From G965227875 sp965227875 (GTDB lineage Bacteria > Pseudomonadota > Alphaproteobacteria > Rhizobiales > JAJFHC01), in NCBI GenBank assembly GCA_965227875.1, contig OZ245783.1, positions 4,650,001 to 4,714,000 of the forward strand: a DNA stretch of 64,000 nt, read 5' to 3'. Both the position numbers and the translations under genes were made by a program. Shown one piece after another: positions 1 to 7,972 of this stretch (position 1 is the first letter of the stretch; every line of letters starts with the position of its first letter). Below the pieces are notes generated by a model. It saw only the letters and a list, made by a program, of their open reading frames with translations, had not been told where the DNA came from and searched no databases.

Positions 1-576
1 CAAGCCGCGACCAAGTACATCGTCGGTCATTCCGATGCGATGCTTGGAGCGATCACGGCGACGCAGGAACACTGGGAGGCCGTTATCGACACCCATAACG
101 ACCTGGGTGCCTGCGCCGGACCGGACGACACGTATCTCGCACAGCGGGGCATCCGTACCCTGGGTGTCCGCCTCGAACGTCACATGAAGAACGGCATAGC
201 TCTTGCCGAATGGCTGGAAAAACGGCCGGAAGTGTCCCGCGTCCTGCATCCCGCGCTGGCGTCCCATCCGGGTCACGACATATGGAAACGCGACTTCCTG
301 GGCGCCTCGGGCCTGTTTTCCATCGTCCTGGAACCCTGCCCGCAGCAGGCCGTCGATGCGTTCCTGAACGCCGTGCAACTTTTTGGCATGGGGTATTCCT
401 GGGGCGGATATGAAAGTCTGGTCATTCCCTTCGACCCCCGGCCCTACCGGACCGCGACCACATGGGAGAGCGAAGGCCAGGGCTTGCGCATTCACGCCGG
501 GCTTGAAGATGTCTCCGATCTCATTGCGGATCTCGAACAGGCGTTCGACAGGCTCCATGCCGAAGCCGGCATGTGA
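1..576 (+). CDS. metC: Cystathionine beta-lyase, C-terminal part (cut by window edge)
   Basis: The frame is open from base 1, so the start lies outside the window. PLP enzyme of the Cys/Met metabolism family, which splits cystathionine into homocysteine, pyruvate and ammonia in the cytoplasm. The first visible residues contain TKYIVGHSD, where the Lys after Thr is the PLP Schiff-base lysine of this family. Further on come RTLGVRLERH and GMGYSWGGYESL, typical of the C-terminal domain of MetC rather than MetB or MetZ. About 191 residues are present, roughly the last half of the protein. A dCMP deaminase gene follows 51 bases later on the same strand with its own ribosome binding site. Confidence 0.9.
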   Translation, partial: QAATKYIVGHSDAMLGAITATQEHWEAVIDTHNDLGACAGPDDTYLAQRGIRTLGVRLERHMKNGIALAEWLEKRPEVSRVLHPALASHPGHDIWKRDFLGASGLFSIVLEPCPQQAVDAFLNAVQLFGMGYSWGGYESLVIPFDPRPYRTATTWESEGQGLRIHAGLEDVSDLIADLEQAFDRLHAEAGM

Positions 577-627
577 ACGGCAGGCAACGGGTGGTCGCGT
601 GACTGGACGGAATACGGAGGTGCAAAT

Positions 628-1080
628 ATGGACCGCCAGAAACTCTGGGACCGGCGCTTTCTTGAACTGGCCGACCTGATCGCCACCTGGAGCAAGGACC
701 CCTCGACCAGGGTCGGCGCGATCATCGTCGACCGTCAGCGCCGGATCGTCTCGCAAGGATACAACGGCTTTCCCCTCGGAACGAACGACGACCCGGGCAT
801 ATATGACGACCGCCCGCGCAAGTACCGACGCGTCCTGCACGCGGAGAAGAACGCCCTGCTGTTTGCGCAGCGCAATCTCGAGGGGTGCACGCTCTACGTC
901 ACCCACCCGCCCTGTGGCCAGTGCACTGCCGCGGCCATCCAGATGGGCATAAGCCGGATCGTCACCCGGCCCGCGTCCCCCGACATGGCCGAAAGGTGGA
1001 CGGAAGAGTTCAGTGAAGCCAAGGCCATGGCCGAGGACGTCGGCCTCATCATCGACGAAGTCGTAGCGGACGAGCGCTGA
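628..1080 (+). CDS. dCMP / cytidine-type deaminase
   Basis: Protein of 150 residues of the zinc-dependent deoxycytidylate deaminase family, which converts dCMP to dUMP for thymidylate synthesis in the cytoplasm. The zinc motif is complete: HAEKNAL (ligand His and catalytic Glu near residues 72-74) and PPCGQC (two ligand Cys near residue 95). The N-terminal SKDPSTRVGA and the GYNGFP segment are characteristic of ComEB/dCMP deaminases. An excellent ribosome binding site, CGGAGGT, lies at 615-621, which fixes the ATG at 628. Substrate is inferred from the family. Confidence 0.9.
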   Translation: MDRQKLWDRRFLELADLIATWSKDPSTRVGAIIVDRQRRIVSQGYNGFPLGTNDDPGIYDDRPRKYRRVLHAEKNALLFAQRNLEGCTLYVTHPPCGQCTAAAIQMGISRIVTRPASPDMAERWTEEFSEAKAMAEDVGLIIDEVVADER

Positions 1081-1196
1081 TTCCCTCCGGACACGCCCCT
1101 CGCCGGGTATCCGATAGGCTATTAGGATAGCGCTGCGCGTCTGTTGGACGCGTTGCGGCAGACCGGCCGGTCGGTCTCGCAATCCGGAAGGCGCTC

Positions 1197-2447
1197 ATGC
1201 AGACACGTACATCGCTCGTGCGTCGCAGTTTACTGGCATCCTTGATGCCGGACGTGTTCCTTCGCCTTGTGCGGGCGGGAACACATCTGTATCCGCCATC
1301 CGAACGCGACGAACTCGTCGTCACGAATATCATGGGATACCTGGCGGCGGTATCATCCCTGGCCTATGCGGTGAACTATGCGTCCATGTCGGCAACGGGT
1401 CTCGAGCCTCTTATCTGGGGAAACCTCGCTGCCGCGGTCCTGACGGGCATCGTACCCCTCTTTCATCGCGTGAGCCGCATTGCCGGGGCGCTCGTCCTGG
1501 CGGGCACCCTCTACACGACCATATTTTGCTTCACCTACCTCCTCGGCCGCGACTCCGGTGTGCAGCTCAACTATATCGGCGCGGCGGCCGTCGGTTTCCT
1601 GATACTCGGCCTCACGAAGCTCTGGCTAGTCGCGCTCCTGGTGCTGGTCGCTTGCGCATTGCACGTCTACGCCTGGTTCCACTTCACCGCCCCGCAGCCC
1701 GGCATCGTCGTACCCGCCGGGTTCTTCAGCCAGACCTACGCCATGTCCGCGGTGTCGATCATGGCCATCATCTTCGTGGCCGTTTTCTATGCTTTCACCC
1801 TTGTCCGCGACGCCCGCCGGAAGAGCGAGATCCTTCTTCTCAACGTGCTTCCGCAACCGATCGCCGACCGGCTCAAGTCGAAACCCGAGGATACGATCGC
1901 CGAACGTCACGAAGACGCCACCGTGCTTTTCGCCGACATCTGCGGGTTCACCGTATTGTCATCGCGGATCGGGCCGGAACGCGTCGTCGCCCTGATGGAC
2001 GATCTCTTTACAGCGTGCGACCGCCGGGCTTCAGAGCTGAACGTCGAAAAGATCAAGACGATCGGCGATGCCTACATGGCCGTGGCTGGCCTGCCCCACC
2101 CCCTGCCCGGGCATGCCGATGCGGCAGCGGACCTCGCCCTGGCAATCCGGGCGGCCACGAAGTCGGTGTGTGCCCGGCACGGTCTCGACCTCGACGTGCG
2201 CATCGGCATCGCAAGCGGCCCGGTGATGGCCGGCGTGATCGGACGCACCAAGTTCGCCTACGATGTCTGGGGAGAAACGGTCAATCGGGCGGCAAGGCTG
2301 GAATCAAGCGGCCGGCCCGGCCTCGTCCTGGTCAGCGAAGGGACCCGGTCACGCCTGTCCGACCGTTTCACGACGTCGCCCCACGACACACTGGACCTCA
2401 AGGGCCTTGGCCCCACGAGAACGTGGACCCTGGACCACGATCAGTGA
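1197..2447 (+). CDS. Membrane-bound class III adenylate cyclase
   Basis: Protein of 416 residues. The N-terminal half (about 40-205) has around six hydrophobic segments, so it is an inner-membrane sensor or anchor domain. A class III nucleotide cyclase domain follows (about 235-410). Seen in the catalytic domain: FADICGF with the first metal Asp near residue 245, KIKTIGDAYM with the adenine-selecting Lys and second metal Asp, YDVWGETVN with the adenine-contacting Asp, and NRAARLES with transition-state Asn and Arg. The Lys/Asp pair points to cAMP rather than cGMP. All catalytic residues are present, so it should be active. The ligand sensed by the membrane part is unknown. Confidence 0.92.
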   Translation: MQTRTSLVRRSLLASLMPDVFLRLVRAGTHLYPPSERDELVVTNIMGYLAAVSSLAYAVNYASMSATGLEPLIWGNLAAAVLTGIVPLFHRVSRIAGALVLAGTLYTTIFCFTYLLGRDSGVQLNYIGAAAVGFLILGLTKLWLVALLVLVACALHVYAWFHFTAPQPGIVVPAGFFSQTYAMSAVSIMAIIFVAVFYAFTLVRDARRKSEILLLNVLPQPIADRLKSKPEDTIAERHEDATVLFADICGFTVLSSRIGPERVVALMDDLFTACDRRASELNVEKIKTIGDAYMAVAGLPHPLPGHADAAADLALAIRAATKSVCARHGLDLDVRIGIASGPVMAGVIGRTKFAYDVWGETVNRAARLESSGRPGLVLVSEGTRSRLSDRFTTSPHDTLDLKGLGPTRTWTLDHDQ

Positions 2448-2500
2448 CCGGACGATGTGCGATGTATTCAAAGGGCAGCGCAGTGCGAAAAACCGCGAAA

Positions 2501-2577
2501 TGGCGATCCCGGCAGGATTCGAACCTGCGACCTTGAGCTTAGAAGGCTCCTGCTCTATCCAACTGAGCTACGGGACC
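2501..2577 (-). tRNA. tRNA-Arg (anticodon TCT)
   Basis: Cloverleaf folded by hand on the minus strand: 7-bp acceptor stem pairing GGTCCCG with CGGGATC, discriminator G and encoded CCA. D arm is GCTC/GAGC, anticodon loop CTTCTAA carries TCT, T arm is GCAGG-TTCGAAT-CCTGC. The outermost anticodon stem pair is a G-A mismatch. It reads AGA codons. It lies 34 bases downstream of the complex I subunit gene on the same strand. Confidence 0.95.
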
Positions 2578-2611
2578 GTCGCTTTGGCGGGACAAACAAT
2601 GCCCGACCCGA

Positions 2612-2917
2612 TCAGTGGGTCCACATTCCGATCCGGCCGTACTTGAAATTGTCCGCGTAGGCTTTCGGCCTGACCGGACGGGCATGCGGGTCGACGATAT
2701 GATAGGCGATGCCGTTGCGCTCGGCATAGGCGATGGCCTGTTCCTTGGTCTCGAACGAAAGCCGGATCTGGGATTTCATGTCGCTGGAACTTGTCCAGCC
2801 CATGAGGGGTTCGACTTCACGCGGCACTTCGGGCTCGTAGTCGAGCACCCACCGCTTCGTTCTCGCCTGTCCCGACTGCATCGCCGTCTTTGCCGGCTTG
2901 TAAATGCGTGCCGTCAT
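2612..2917 (-). CDS. NDUFS4-like accessory subunit of respiratory complex I
   Basis: Protein of 101 residues of the ETC complex I subunit family (related to mitochondrial NDUFS4), a peripheral accessory subunit of NADH:ubiquinone oxidoreductase typical of alphaproteobacteria. Seen: MTARIYKPAKTAMQSG at the N terminus, PLMGWTSSSDM in the middle, and PKAYADNFKYGR-x-GMWTH at the C terminus, the family signature. A longer in-frame reading to 3052 would translate the upstream tRNA-Pro, so I start at the ATG at 2917, which has GGAGG nine bases upstream. It stands apart from any nuo operon, sitting between two tRNA genes. Confidence 0.92.
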   Translation of the reverse strand: MTARIYKPAKTAMQSGQARTKRWVLDYEPEVPREVEPLMGWTSSSDMKSQIRLSFETKEQAIAYAERNGIAYHIVDPHARPVRPKAYADNFKYGRIGMWTH

Positions 2918-2981
2918 TTCGTTACGTCCTCCAGGACACCGCCAATACGCGTCGATCGACCGACAGGATACGTGTGGATCC

Positions 2982-3058
2982 TGGTCGGGGCAGCAAGATT
3001 CGAACTTGCGACCCCCTGGTCCCAAACCAGGTGCGCTACCAGACTGCGCCATGCCCCG
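2982..3058 (-). tRNA. tRNA-Pro (anticodon TGG)
   Basis: Minus-strand cloverleaf: acceptor CGGGGCA pairs with TGCCCCG, discriminator A, encoded CCA. Anticodon arm is CCTGG-TTTGGGA-CCAGG with TGG, and the T arm is GCAAG-TTCGAAT-CTTGC. It is 64 bases upstream of the complex I subunit gene and transcribed in the same direction. Confidence 0.96.
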
Positions 3059-3113
3059 ACAGGCCAGTGCATTACACCTTTAGATACGTCGCGGCAAGCC
3101 GCCAGGCAACGCA

Positions 3114-3608
3114 TTAGCCGTCGTTTCCGAACAAACCGTGCCGCACGGTGTCGCCCGGTTTCATGCCGAGCCGCTTCGCCGTGCCTGCATTGACCTCCAG
3201 GACCGCCCTGACCCTGCCGCCCGAGGAGATGTTCTCCAGGGAATGCGGCACCGTGTTCTCCACGATGTGATGGATCTTTCCGTCGGCCCTGATGAAGATC
3301 ATGTCCAGCGGAATGAAGGTGTTCTTCATCCACATTGACACCTCTTCATCGCGCCGGAAGTCGAACAGCATGCCATGGTCGGGCGCCATCTGCCGGCGGA
3401 ACATGAGGCCCAGGGCACGGAGCTTCCGGGTATCGGCGATCTGGGCTGAAAACCTGTGCTGGCCGCTCTGGGTCTCGACGACAACCGGCTGGACGCGCCA
3501 CTTGGTCTGAAGTCCTTCGGACGCGGCCGGTCCGAGAAACAGCGAGCCGGCATAGGCGGCCAGAACGAAAGCGAAAAGAGCGAGGATGCGATTGGCAGGA
3601 GCGATCAT
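3114..3608 (-). CDS. DUF192 family exported protein
   Basis: Protein of 164 residues. An N-terminal hydrophobic segment (about 8-28) looks like a signal peptide or anchor, so the protein is probably periplasmic. Residues about 50-160 match DUF192: LGLMFRRQMAPDHGMLFDF, then MWMKNTFIPLDMIFI, then a C-terminal VLEVNAGTAKRLGMKPGD. The DUF192 fold is a small beta barrel; its biochemical role is not established, so none is assigned. Same strand as the cold-shock gene upstream, separated by 85 bases. Confidence 0.88.
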   Translation of the reverse strand: MIAPANRILALFAFVLAAYAGSLFLGPAASEGLQTKWRVQPVVVETQSGQHRFSAQIADTRKLRALGLMFRRQMAPDHGMLFDFRRDEEVSMWMKNTFIPLDMIFIRADGKIHHIVENTVPHSLENISSGGRVRAVLEVNAGTAKRLGMKPGDTVRHGLFGNDG

Positions 3609-3693
3609 CGGGCGAAACTACCCTGTCGTGCGCATATGGCCAATACGCAACATGACCGTCGATTTTCCCGGAGATTTCCGATCGCCGTCGTCG

Positions 3694-4254
3694 TCAGTGC
3701 TGCTTGGGGCCCTCGTCGAGGCGAAGCTTGATCTCGGCGGCCATCAGGCCCTTGGGACCGTTTCCGTATCGCACGTAGACAAGCTGTTCCGGCCGCAGTT
3801 CCGCGATGCCGAAACGGCGCAGGACTTCCATGTGAACGAAGATGTCGCCCTTGCCGTCATTGGCGTTCACGAATCCGTAGCCCTTGGCGCGATTGAACCA
3901 CTTGACGGTCGCCTGGACGTAGTCGCTTTCGGGCGTGACCGTGACATGGGTTCTCGGAAGCGGTTTCTGGGCCGGCTGCACTGCCGTGGAGTTGTCGACG
4001 CTCTTCACCCTGAGGGCCTGCCAGCCTTTCGGGCGGGCCACGGCTTCGCAGACCACGCGCGCACCTTCCAGAAGCGTTTCGAACCCGTCACGCTTCAGGC
4101 AACTCGAATGAATGAGGACATCTTCCTGACCGCTATCGGGGATCAGGAACCCGTATCCGCGGGCGCCATCGAACCATTTGATGAACCCCGCGATCTCAAC
4201 GATATTGACTGTCGATTCTTCGTCATGACTGACAGTCTGCTCCAACCTATCCAC
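3694..4254 (-). CDS. Double cold-shock domain protein
   Basis: Protein of 186 residues with two cold-shock domains joined by a linker. Domain 1 (about 20-85) has FIKWFDGARGYGFL (RNP1) and DVLIH (RNP2). Domain 2 (about 112-180) has TVKWFNRAKGYGFV and DIFVH. Both RNP motifs are intact, so single-stranded RNA/DNA binding is expected. Two-domain CspA-like proteins of about 180 residues are common in alphaproteobacteria. The start at 4254 is a GTG; no in-frame ATG lies near, and a TTG three codons downstream is an alternative. A 329-base untranslated stretch precedes it, fitting a long regulated leader. Confidence 0.9.
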   Translation of the reverse strand: MDRLEQTVSHDEESTVNIVEIAGFIKWFDGARGYGFLIPDSGQEDVLIHSSCLKRDGFETLLEGARVVCEAVARPKGWQALRVKSVDNSTAVQPAQKPLPRTHVTVTPESDYVQATVKWFNRAKGYGFVNANDGKGDIFVHMEVLRRFGIAELRPEQLVYVRYGNGPKGLMAAEIKLRLDEGPKQH

Positions 4255-4583
4255 GCTGGATCGGCCCCCCTGCCGCCTCTGTACACCTCTCGGTGCAATA
4301 ACTCGATGTCATCCGTTCCGGCCTCTTTGTCCGGGTGACATTCCCGACTGAGTCGCAAGTGTGAAGCAAGACCTCCGATCTTGTACAGAGCGAACTCGCG
4401 ATTTGTGTGGAAAAATCCACACTCGGTCAGAAACCATTGCAAAAAAGCAACGATTGGACTGTTTCGGCGCCGGGCGAGTACTTCCGAGGACATGCGGGAA
4501 CCGTCTGAAATCGGCGGAAAACGAATCAAGGTGCGGGGCTTCATCCGTCCCCGCCACGCCCCAACCAACCGGGTGGCGCGGCC
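4255..4583 (-). other. Non-coding leader/intergenic region upstream of the cold-shock gene
   Basis: No convincing gene: the frames crossing it lack recognisable domains and good starts. It is visibly richer in A and T than its surroundings. It holds a perfect 6-bp inverted repeat GTGTGG...CCACAC (4405-4410 and 4417-4422) with an A/T loop. Since the cold-shock gene is transcribed leftwards from 4254, this could be its promoter and a structured 5' leader of the kind known for cold-shock mRNAs; that is inference. Confidence 0.45.
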
Positions 4584-5375
4584 CTAGTTGAGACCGGTGA
4601 GAGGTGCGAACACCTTGCCGATTTCGTCGTTGATGACGAGGTCCGCAAGGTCGTCCATTTCCGTCGGTTCGCGGTTCACGATGACCAGACGCGCCCCGTT
4701 CTGCTTGGCGATGATCGGAAATCCGGCAGCCGGAAAGACGACCAGCGACGACCCCGCGGCGATGAAGAGATCGCAAGTCAGGCTTGCGACCCGCGCGCGT
4801 TCCATCTCCGCTTCCGGCATCGACTGTCCGAACGAGACCGTCGCCGTCTTGACCAGACCGCCACACGCCGGACAGTCCGGCGGATCACCGCTGCCTTCGA
4901 AAAGGTCACGCACCCAGTCCAGTTCGTATCGCCTGCCGCAGTCGAGGCAATGGGCGAACGAGCCGTTGCCGTGCAGTTCGATGATCTTTTCGTCGGGCAC
5001 ACCCGATTCCTGGTGCAGATTGTCGATGTTCTGGGTGATTACGTGGCTGGCGCGCCCGGTCCTGACCAGATGGGCGATGGCCTTGTGGCCCTCGTTCGGC
5101 CGGGCTTGCGCGAAATGGTCCTCCATGGCGAACTTGCGCCTCCAGGCTTCCCGGCGCATGTCCTCCGAATTGACGAAATCGTCGAAATAAATCGGCATGT
5201 TGTTGGTCCAGAGACCCCCGGGGCTCCTGAAGTCCGGTATGCCCGATTCGGTGCTGACCCCCGCTCCGGTGAACACGACGCAGTTCTCGCTTTCAGTGAT
5301 CAGGGACAGGAGGGTCGACCGGTTTTCCGTCATGCGTTTTCTTCCAGAACTTGCCGGACCCGATCGAAAGGACAT
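4584..5375 (-). CDS. NAD-dependent protein deacylase (sirtuin)
   Basis: Sirtuin that removes acyl groups from lysines using NAD+, in the cytoplasm. Seen: the NAD-binding GAGVSTESGIPDFRS motif, TQNIDNLH, the catalytic His in ELHGN, a four-Cys zinc site (CLDCG and CPACGG), and GSSLVVFPAA. The length (263 residues from 5375, 249 from an internal ATG at 5333) suits the family. Both starts have purine-rich sequence upstream; the internal one fits the family N terminus better. The start region is divergent from the glyoxalase gene, 43 bases away. Confidence 0.92.
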   Translation of the reverse strand: MSFRSGPASSGRKRMTENRSTLLSLITESENCVVFTGAGVSTESGIPDFRSPGGLWTNNMPIYFDDFVNSEDMRREAWRRKFAMEDHFAQARPNEGHKAIAHLVRTGRASHVITQNIDNLHQESGVPDEKIIELHGNGSFAHCLDCGRRYELDWVRDLFEGSGDPPDCPACGGLVKTATVSFGQSMPEAEMERARVASLTCDLFIAAGSSLVVFPAAGFPIIAKQNGARLVIVNREPTEMDDLADLVINDEIGKVFAPLTGLN

Positions 5376-5418
5376 ATGAACCTCTCAGACCGGACCGCGA
5401 ACCACAGGAGCTACACCG

Positions 5419-5838
5419 TTGAAATACCTCCATACCATGATCCGAATTTCCGATATCGACGAATCCCTCGATTTCTTCTGCAACAAGCTGGGGCTGGAAG
5501 AAGTCCGCCGGTACGAAAACGAAAACGGCCGGTTCACCCTGATCTTCCTGCGTGCACCGGGAGACGACGCGGGCGACGTCGAGCTCACATACAACTGGGA
5601 CCCGGAAGAATATGGTGAAGGCCGGAATTTCGGGCACCTCGCCTACGAGGTCGACGACATATACGCCCTGTGCGAAAGCCTTCGCTCCCAGGGCGTGACG
5701 ATCAACCGCCCGCCCCGCGACGGCCGGATGGCCTTCATCAGGTCGCCCGACAACATTTCGATCGAACTGCTTCAGAAGGGCGACGCTCTTCCCCAACAGG
5801 AACCCTGGGCTTCGATGGAGAACACCGGCCACTGGTAG
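5419..5838 (+). CDS. gloA: Lactoylglutathione lyase (glyoxalase I)
   Basis: Protein of 139 residues that isomerises the methylglyoxal-glutathione hemithioacetal to S-lactoylglutathione. Seen: MKYLHTMIR with the N-terminal metal His, VELTYNW with a metal Glu, FGHLAYEVDD with the second His, and SIELLQK with the last Glu, so all four metal ligands of the GloA fold are present. The start is a TTG at 5419 with GGAG at 5407-5410; it is preferred over an ATG at 5437 because only the longer form has the family N terminus and its metal ligand. Confidence 0.93.
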   Translation: MKYLHTMIRISDIDESLDFFCNKLGLEEVRRYENENGRFTLIFLRAPGDDAGDVELTYNWDPEEYGEGRNFGHLAYEVDDIYALCESLRSQGVTINRPPRDGRMAFIRSPDNISIELLQKGDALPQQEPWASMENTGHW

Positions 5839-5865
5839 GCCGGGTTCCGTCCCGCGGCCCGAGCG

Positions 5866-6450
5866 ATGAGCACGGTCACGACGTCCCCGGGTTACACGGC
5901 AGTCGCCGTCGCGCTGCATTGGCTCACGGCAGCCTGCGTGCTCGCCCTTTTCGTCGCCGGAAAGCTCATGTCCGGCGCCGACGAGGTACTGGGCTTCGAA
6001 AACACTATTCGCCTCTATCAGTGGCACAAGTCACTGGGCGTTCTCGTATTCGTCCTGACGATCATGCGCATCGGCTGGCGGCTCGCCCACAGGCCGCCGG
6101 ACATGCCCGCCTGGGTGAACCCCTGGCAGGCTCGCGCGGCGCGGATCACCCACATCGCCTTCTACGCGCTTCTTCTGCTCATTCCGCTGAGTGGCTGGGC
6201 CGTCGTGTCCGCATCCACCTTCCAGGTGCCGACGGTCCTGTTCGGCCTGGTGAGGCTTCCGCACATCCCGCTTTTCCAGGGCGCCGGCGATCCGGAGGCG
6301 ACCGCCGCACTGACCGAAGAGATACATGAATGGCTGGGCTGGGCGATGGCGGTTCTCGTCGCACTGCACGTCGCCGGCGCCATGTCCCACCATTTCGGAT
6401 CGAAACGCGGGTATCTCCGCAGGATCTGGTTCGGTCGCTATGCCCGCTAG
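5866..6450 (+). CDS. Cytochrome b561 family protein
   Basis: Protein of 194 residues with four predicted membrane helices (about 15-33, 52-72, 92-112 and 147-168). Histidines placed as in bacterial b561 heme ligands are visible in ALHWLTA, QWHKSLGV, ITHIAFY and VALHVAGAMSHHF. Such proteins carry two b hemes and pass electrons between quinone and periplasmic acceptors, for example in superoxide oxidase. It starts 27 bases after glyoxalase I and is probably cotranscribed. Confidence 0.9.
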   Translation: MSTVTTSPGYTAVAVALHWLTAACVLALFVAGKLMSGADEVLGFENTIRLYQWHKSLGVLVFVLTIMRIGWRLAHRPPDMPAWVNPWQARAARITHIAFYALLLLIPLSGWAVVSASTFQVPTVLFGLVRLPHIPLFQGAGDPEATAALTEEIHEWLGWAMAVLVALHVAGAMSHHFGSKRGYLRRIWFGRYAR

Positions 6451-6470
6451 GGACGCGCCGGAAACTTTTT

Positions 6471-6863
6471 TCAGTCGAAGATATCGTACGGTTCAGGCTC
6501 ATCCTTCACGGTTTGCGGCCGGCCCTGGCGCACCAGCAGGAAGCCCCAGAAGAACAACCCCACCGGAATGAAAATGATGACGGGTGCGATCCAGCGTGTC
6601 AGCCCCGCATCCTGCAGCCGGTGAACGGTCCACAGCATGACGAAGACGAGAGCCGCCAGGGCCGCTGCGAGACTTGCCAGGAGGGCGGGTTCGCTCAACT
6701 TGGACCCGACGATCAGCCAGCCGAGCACGAACACGAGCAGCGGCAGGGTCCGCAGGCCATAGGCCAGCCGGCCCATGGTCTTCTTTGTGCTCGCGAATAT
6801 GACGGGCAAGGCGAGCGTGACGGCCAGAACCGCCATGAAAACCATTTCGTCGGAAATCTGCAT
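6471..6863 (-). CDS. Small integral membrane protein, DUF805-like C-terminal part
   Basis: Protein of 130 residues with about four hydrophobic segments. The second half, with VHRLQDAGLTRW followed by a long hydrophobic helix, resembles the R-R-L-H-D-I-G-x-S-x-W signature of DUF805 membrane proteins. The match is partial, so only membrane location is firm. The acidic C-terminal tail ends PYDIFD. It converges with the cytochrome b561 gene (20 bases between stops). Function not recognised. Confidence 0.65.
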   Translation of the reverse strand: MQISDEMVFMAVLAVTLALPVIFASTKKTMGRLAYGLRTLPLLVFVLGWLIVGSKLSEPALLASLAAALAALVFVMLWTVHRLQDAGLTRWIAPVIIFIPVGLFFWGFLLVRQGRPQTVKDEPEPYDIFD

Positions 6864-7074
6864 GTGGGCGTCCCTGTTGCCTTCTCCCGGCGTTTGCCAC
6901 CAAACGGTCCTTGGTGCAACATTCGGCAGGTCCGGATCGATCTCCTGAAACGTCCCCTGTCATCCCGGTGTCGTTCAGCATTCATACAGGTTCCGGCCAC
7001 TACACGGGTCATCGTAACATTCGCTCCGGATGCGCGGGTGCCCCGGCATCCGCCACGAACTCGATGAAAGGAAC

Positions 7075-7740
7075 ATGGTGCTTCTCGACATGCGTAACAG
7101 GATCCCCACACTGCCGCGCAATGTGACGCTCGCCGCGTTGTTTGCGTTCGCAATCGCCGTGACGTTCGGCTTCACCGCCGGAAACGCGCACGCGGTCACC
7201 TTCACGAGCACCGTGAAGGTGCTGGACAAGCTTCCCGAACCGCCGAAGGGATACTCGGTTCCCGACGACCCGAACATCCTGTTTTTCCTCTACCGTTCGA
7301 AGAACCCGAACACGGTGGTCTACGCGGCCAGGATGGATGGCAGCGGCAAGCTGCGAAGCGACACGCCGGTCGAGGCTTTCTGGCGCCGGTTCAACACAAA
7401 CGGCAAACGCAAGGCGCTCAAGTCATCCGAACGCAGGCTGGCCTACGGGGTCGTCACCAACCCCGCCTCGGGCGACGGACAGTATCTGGCGCACATCGTG
7501 TCCTATCCCAAGCGCAAGGCTCTCGTTCGCCTCGATGACGAAGGCAAGCCGATCGCAACCATGCGTCTCGGTGACCGTACCGTGAAGCTCGCCTACGCCT
7601 ACGTCGACGTGGACACCGGCGGATTCTTCCCGGAGGTTCACCGCGTCGACATCTACGGCTACGACATCAAGACGGGCGAGGTCGTCTGGGAACACCTGAA
7701 GCCGCAAAAAAAGAAGCGCGGCCCGGTCGCCGAAAACTGA
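7075..7740 (+). CDS. Exported DUF4833-like protein
   Basis: Protein of about 221 residues with a signal peptide (basic MRNR, hydrophobic stretch, AHA-VTF cleavage). The mature part has NILFFLYRSKNPNTVVYAARM, RRLAYGVV and GYDIKTGEVVWEHL, which I associate with the DUF4833 family of small secreted proteins of unknown function. The tail is lysine-rich (KPQKKKRG). The open frame extends back to 7030, but the ATG at 7075 has AAAGGA just upstream; another ATG at 7090 is possible. Confidence 0.65.
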   Translation: MVLLDMRNRIPTLPRNVTLAALFAFAIAVTFGFTAGNAHAVTFTSTVKVLDKLPEPPKGYSVPDDPNILFFLYRSKNPNTVVYAARMDGSGKLRSDTPVEAFWRRFNTNGKRKALKSSERRLAYGVVTNPASGDGQYLAHIVSYPKRKALVRLDDEGKPIATMRLGDRTVKLAYAYVDVDTGGFFPEVHRVDIYGYDIKTGEVVWEHLKPQKKKRGPVAEN

Positions 7741-7775
7741 CCGGCCTTGCCGACCGTCGCCGGCACTGTTTCGAC

Positions 7776-7806
7776 GGCCCCGGTTCGATCGACCGGGGCC
7801 TTCCTG
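7776..7806 (+). terminator. Strong GC hairpin after the DUF4833-like gene
   Basis: Perfect 9-bp inverted repeat GGCCCCGGT / ACCGGGGCC around a 7-base loop, 35 bases after the stop codon, followed by a weak T-containing tail (TTCCTGATTCTT). A likely intrinsic terminator, though the tail is not a full T run. Confidence 0.6.
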
Positions 7807-7972
7807 ATTCTTGAAGCCGGATATCGGACAGAGTCCGCCTCTTCCATGTACCCCGAACCCGCGTGATTGAAACCGGCAAGGTTTTTCGCCACTATTCGAC
7901 CATGCGCAGCCGCCGGGCAAACCGGCAAAACCTCAAAAACAACGCTGCGTGGGGATTTACAGGGAGACTCCG

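Noticed and set aside
2918..3052. N-terminal extension of the complex I subunit frame (MAQSGSAPGLGPGGRKF...)
   Set aside because: The extra residues are a translation of the tRNA-Pro gene; a good ATG with GGAGG lies at 2917.
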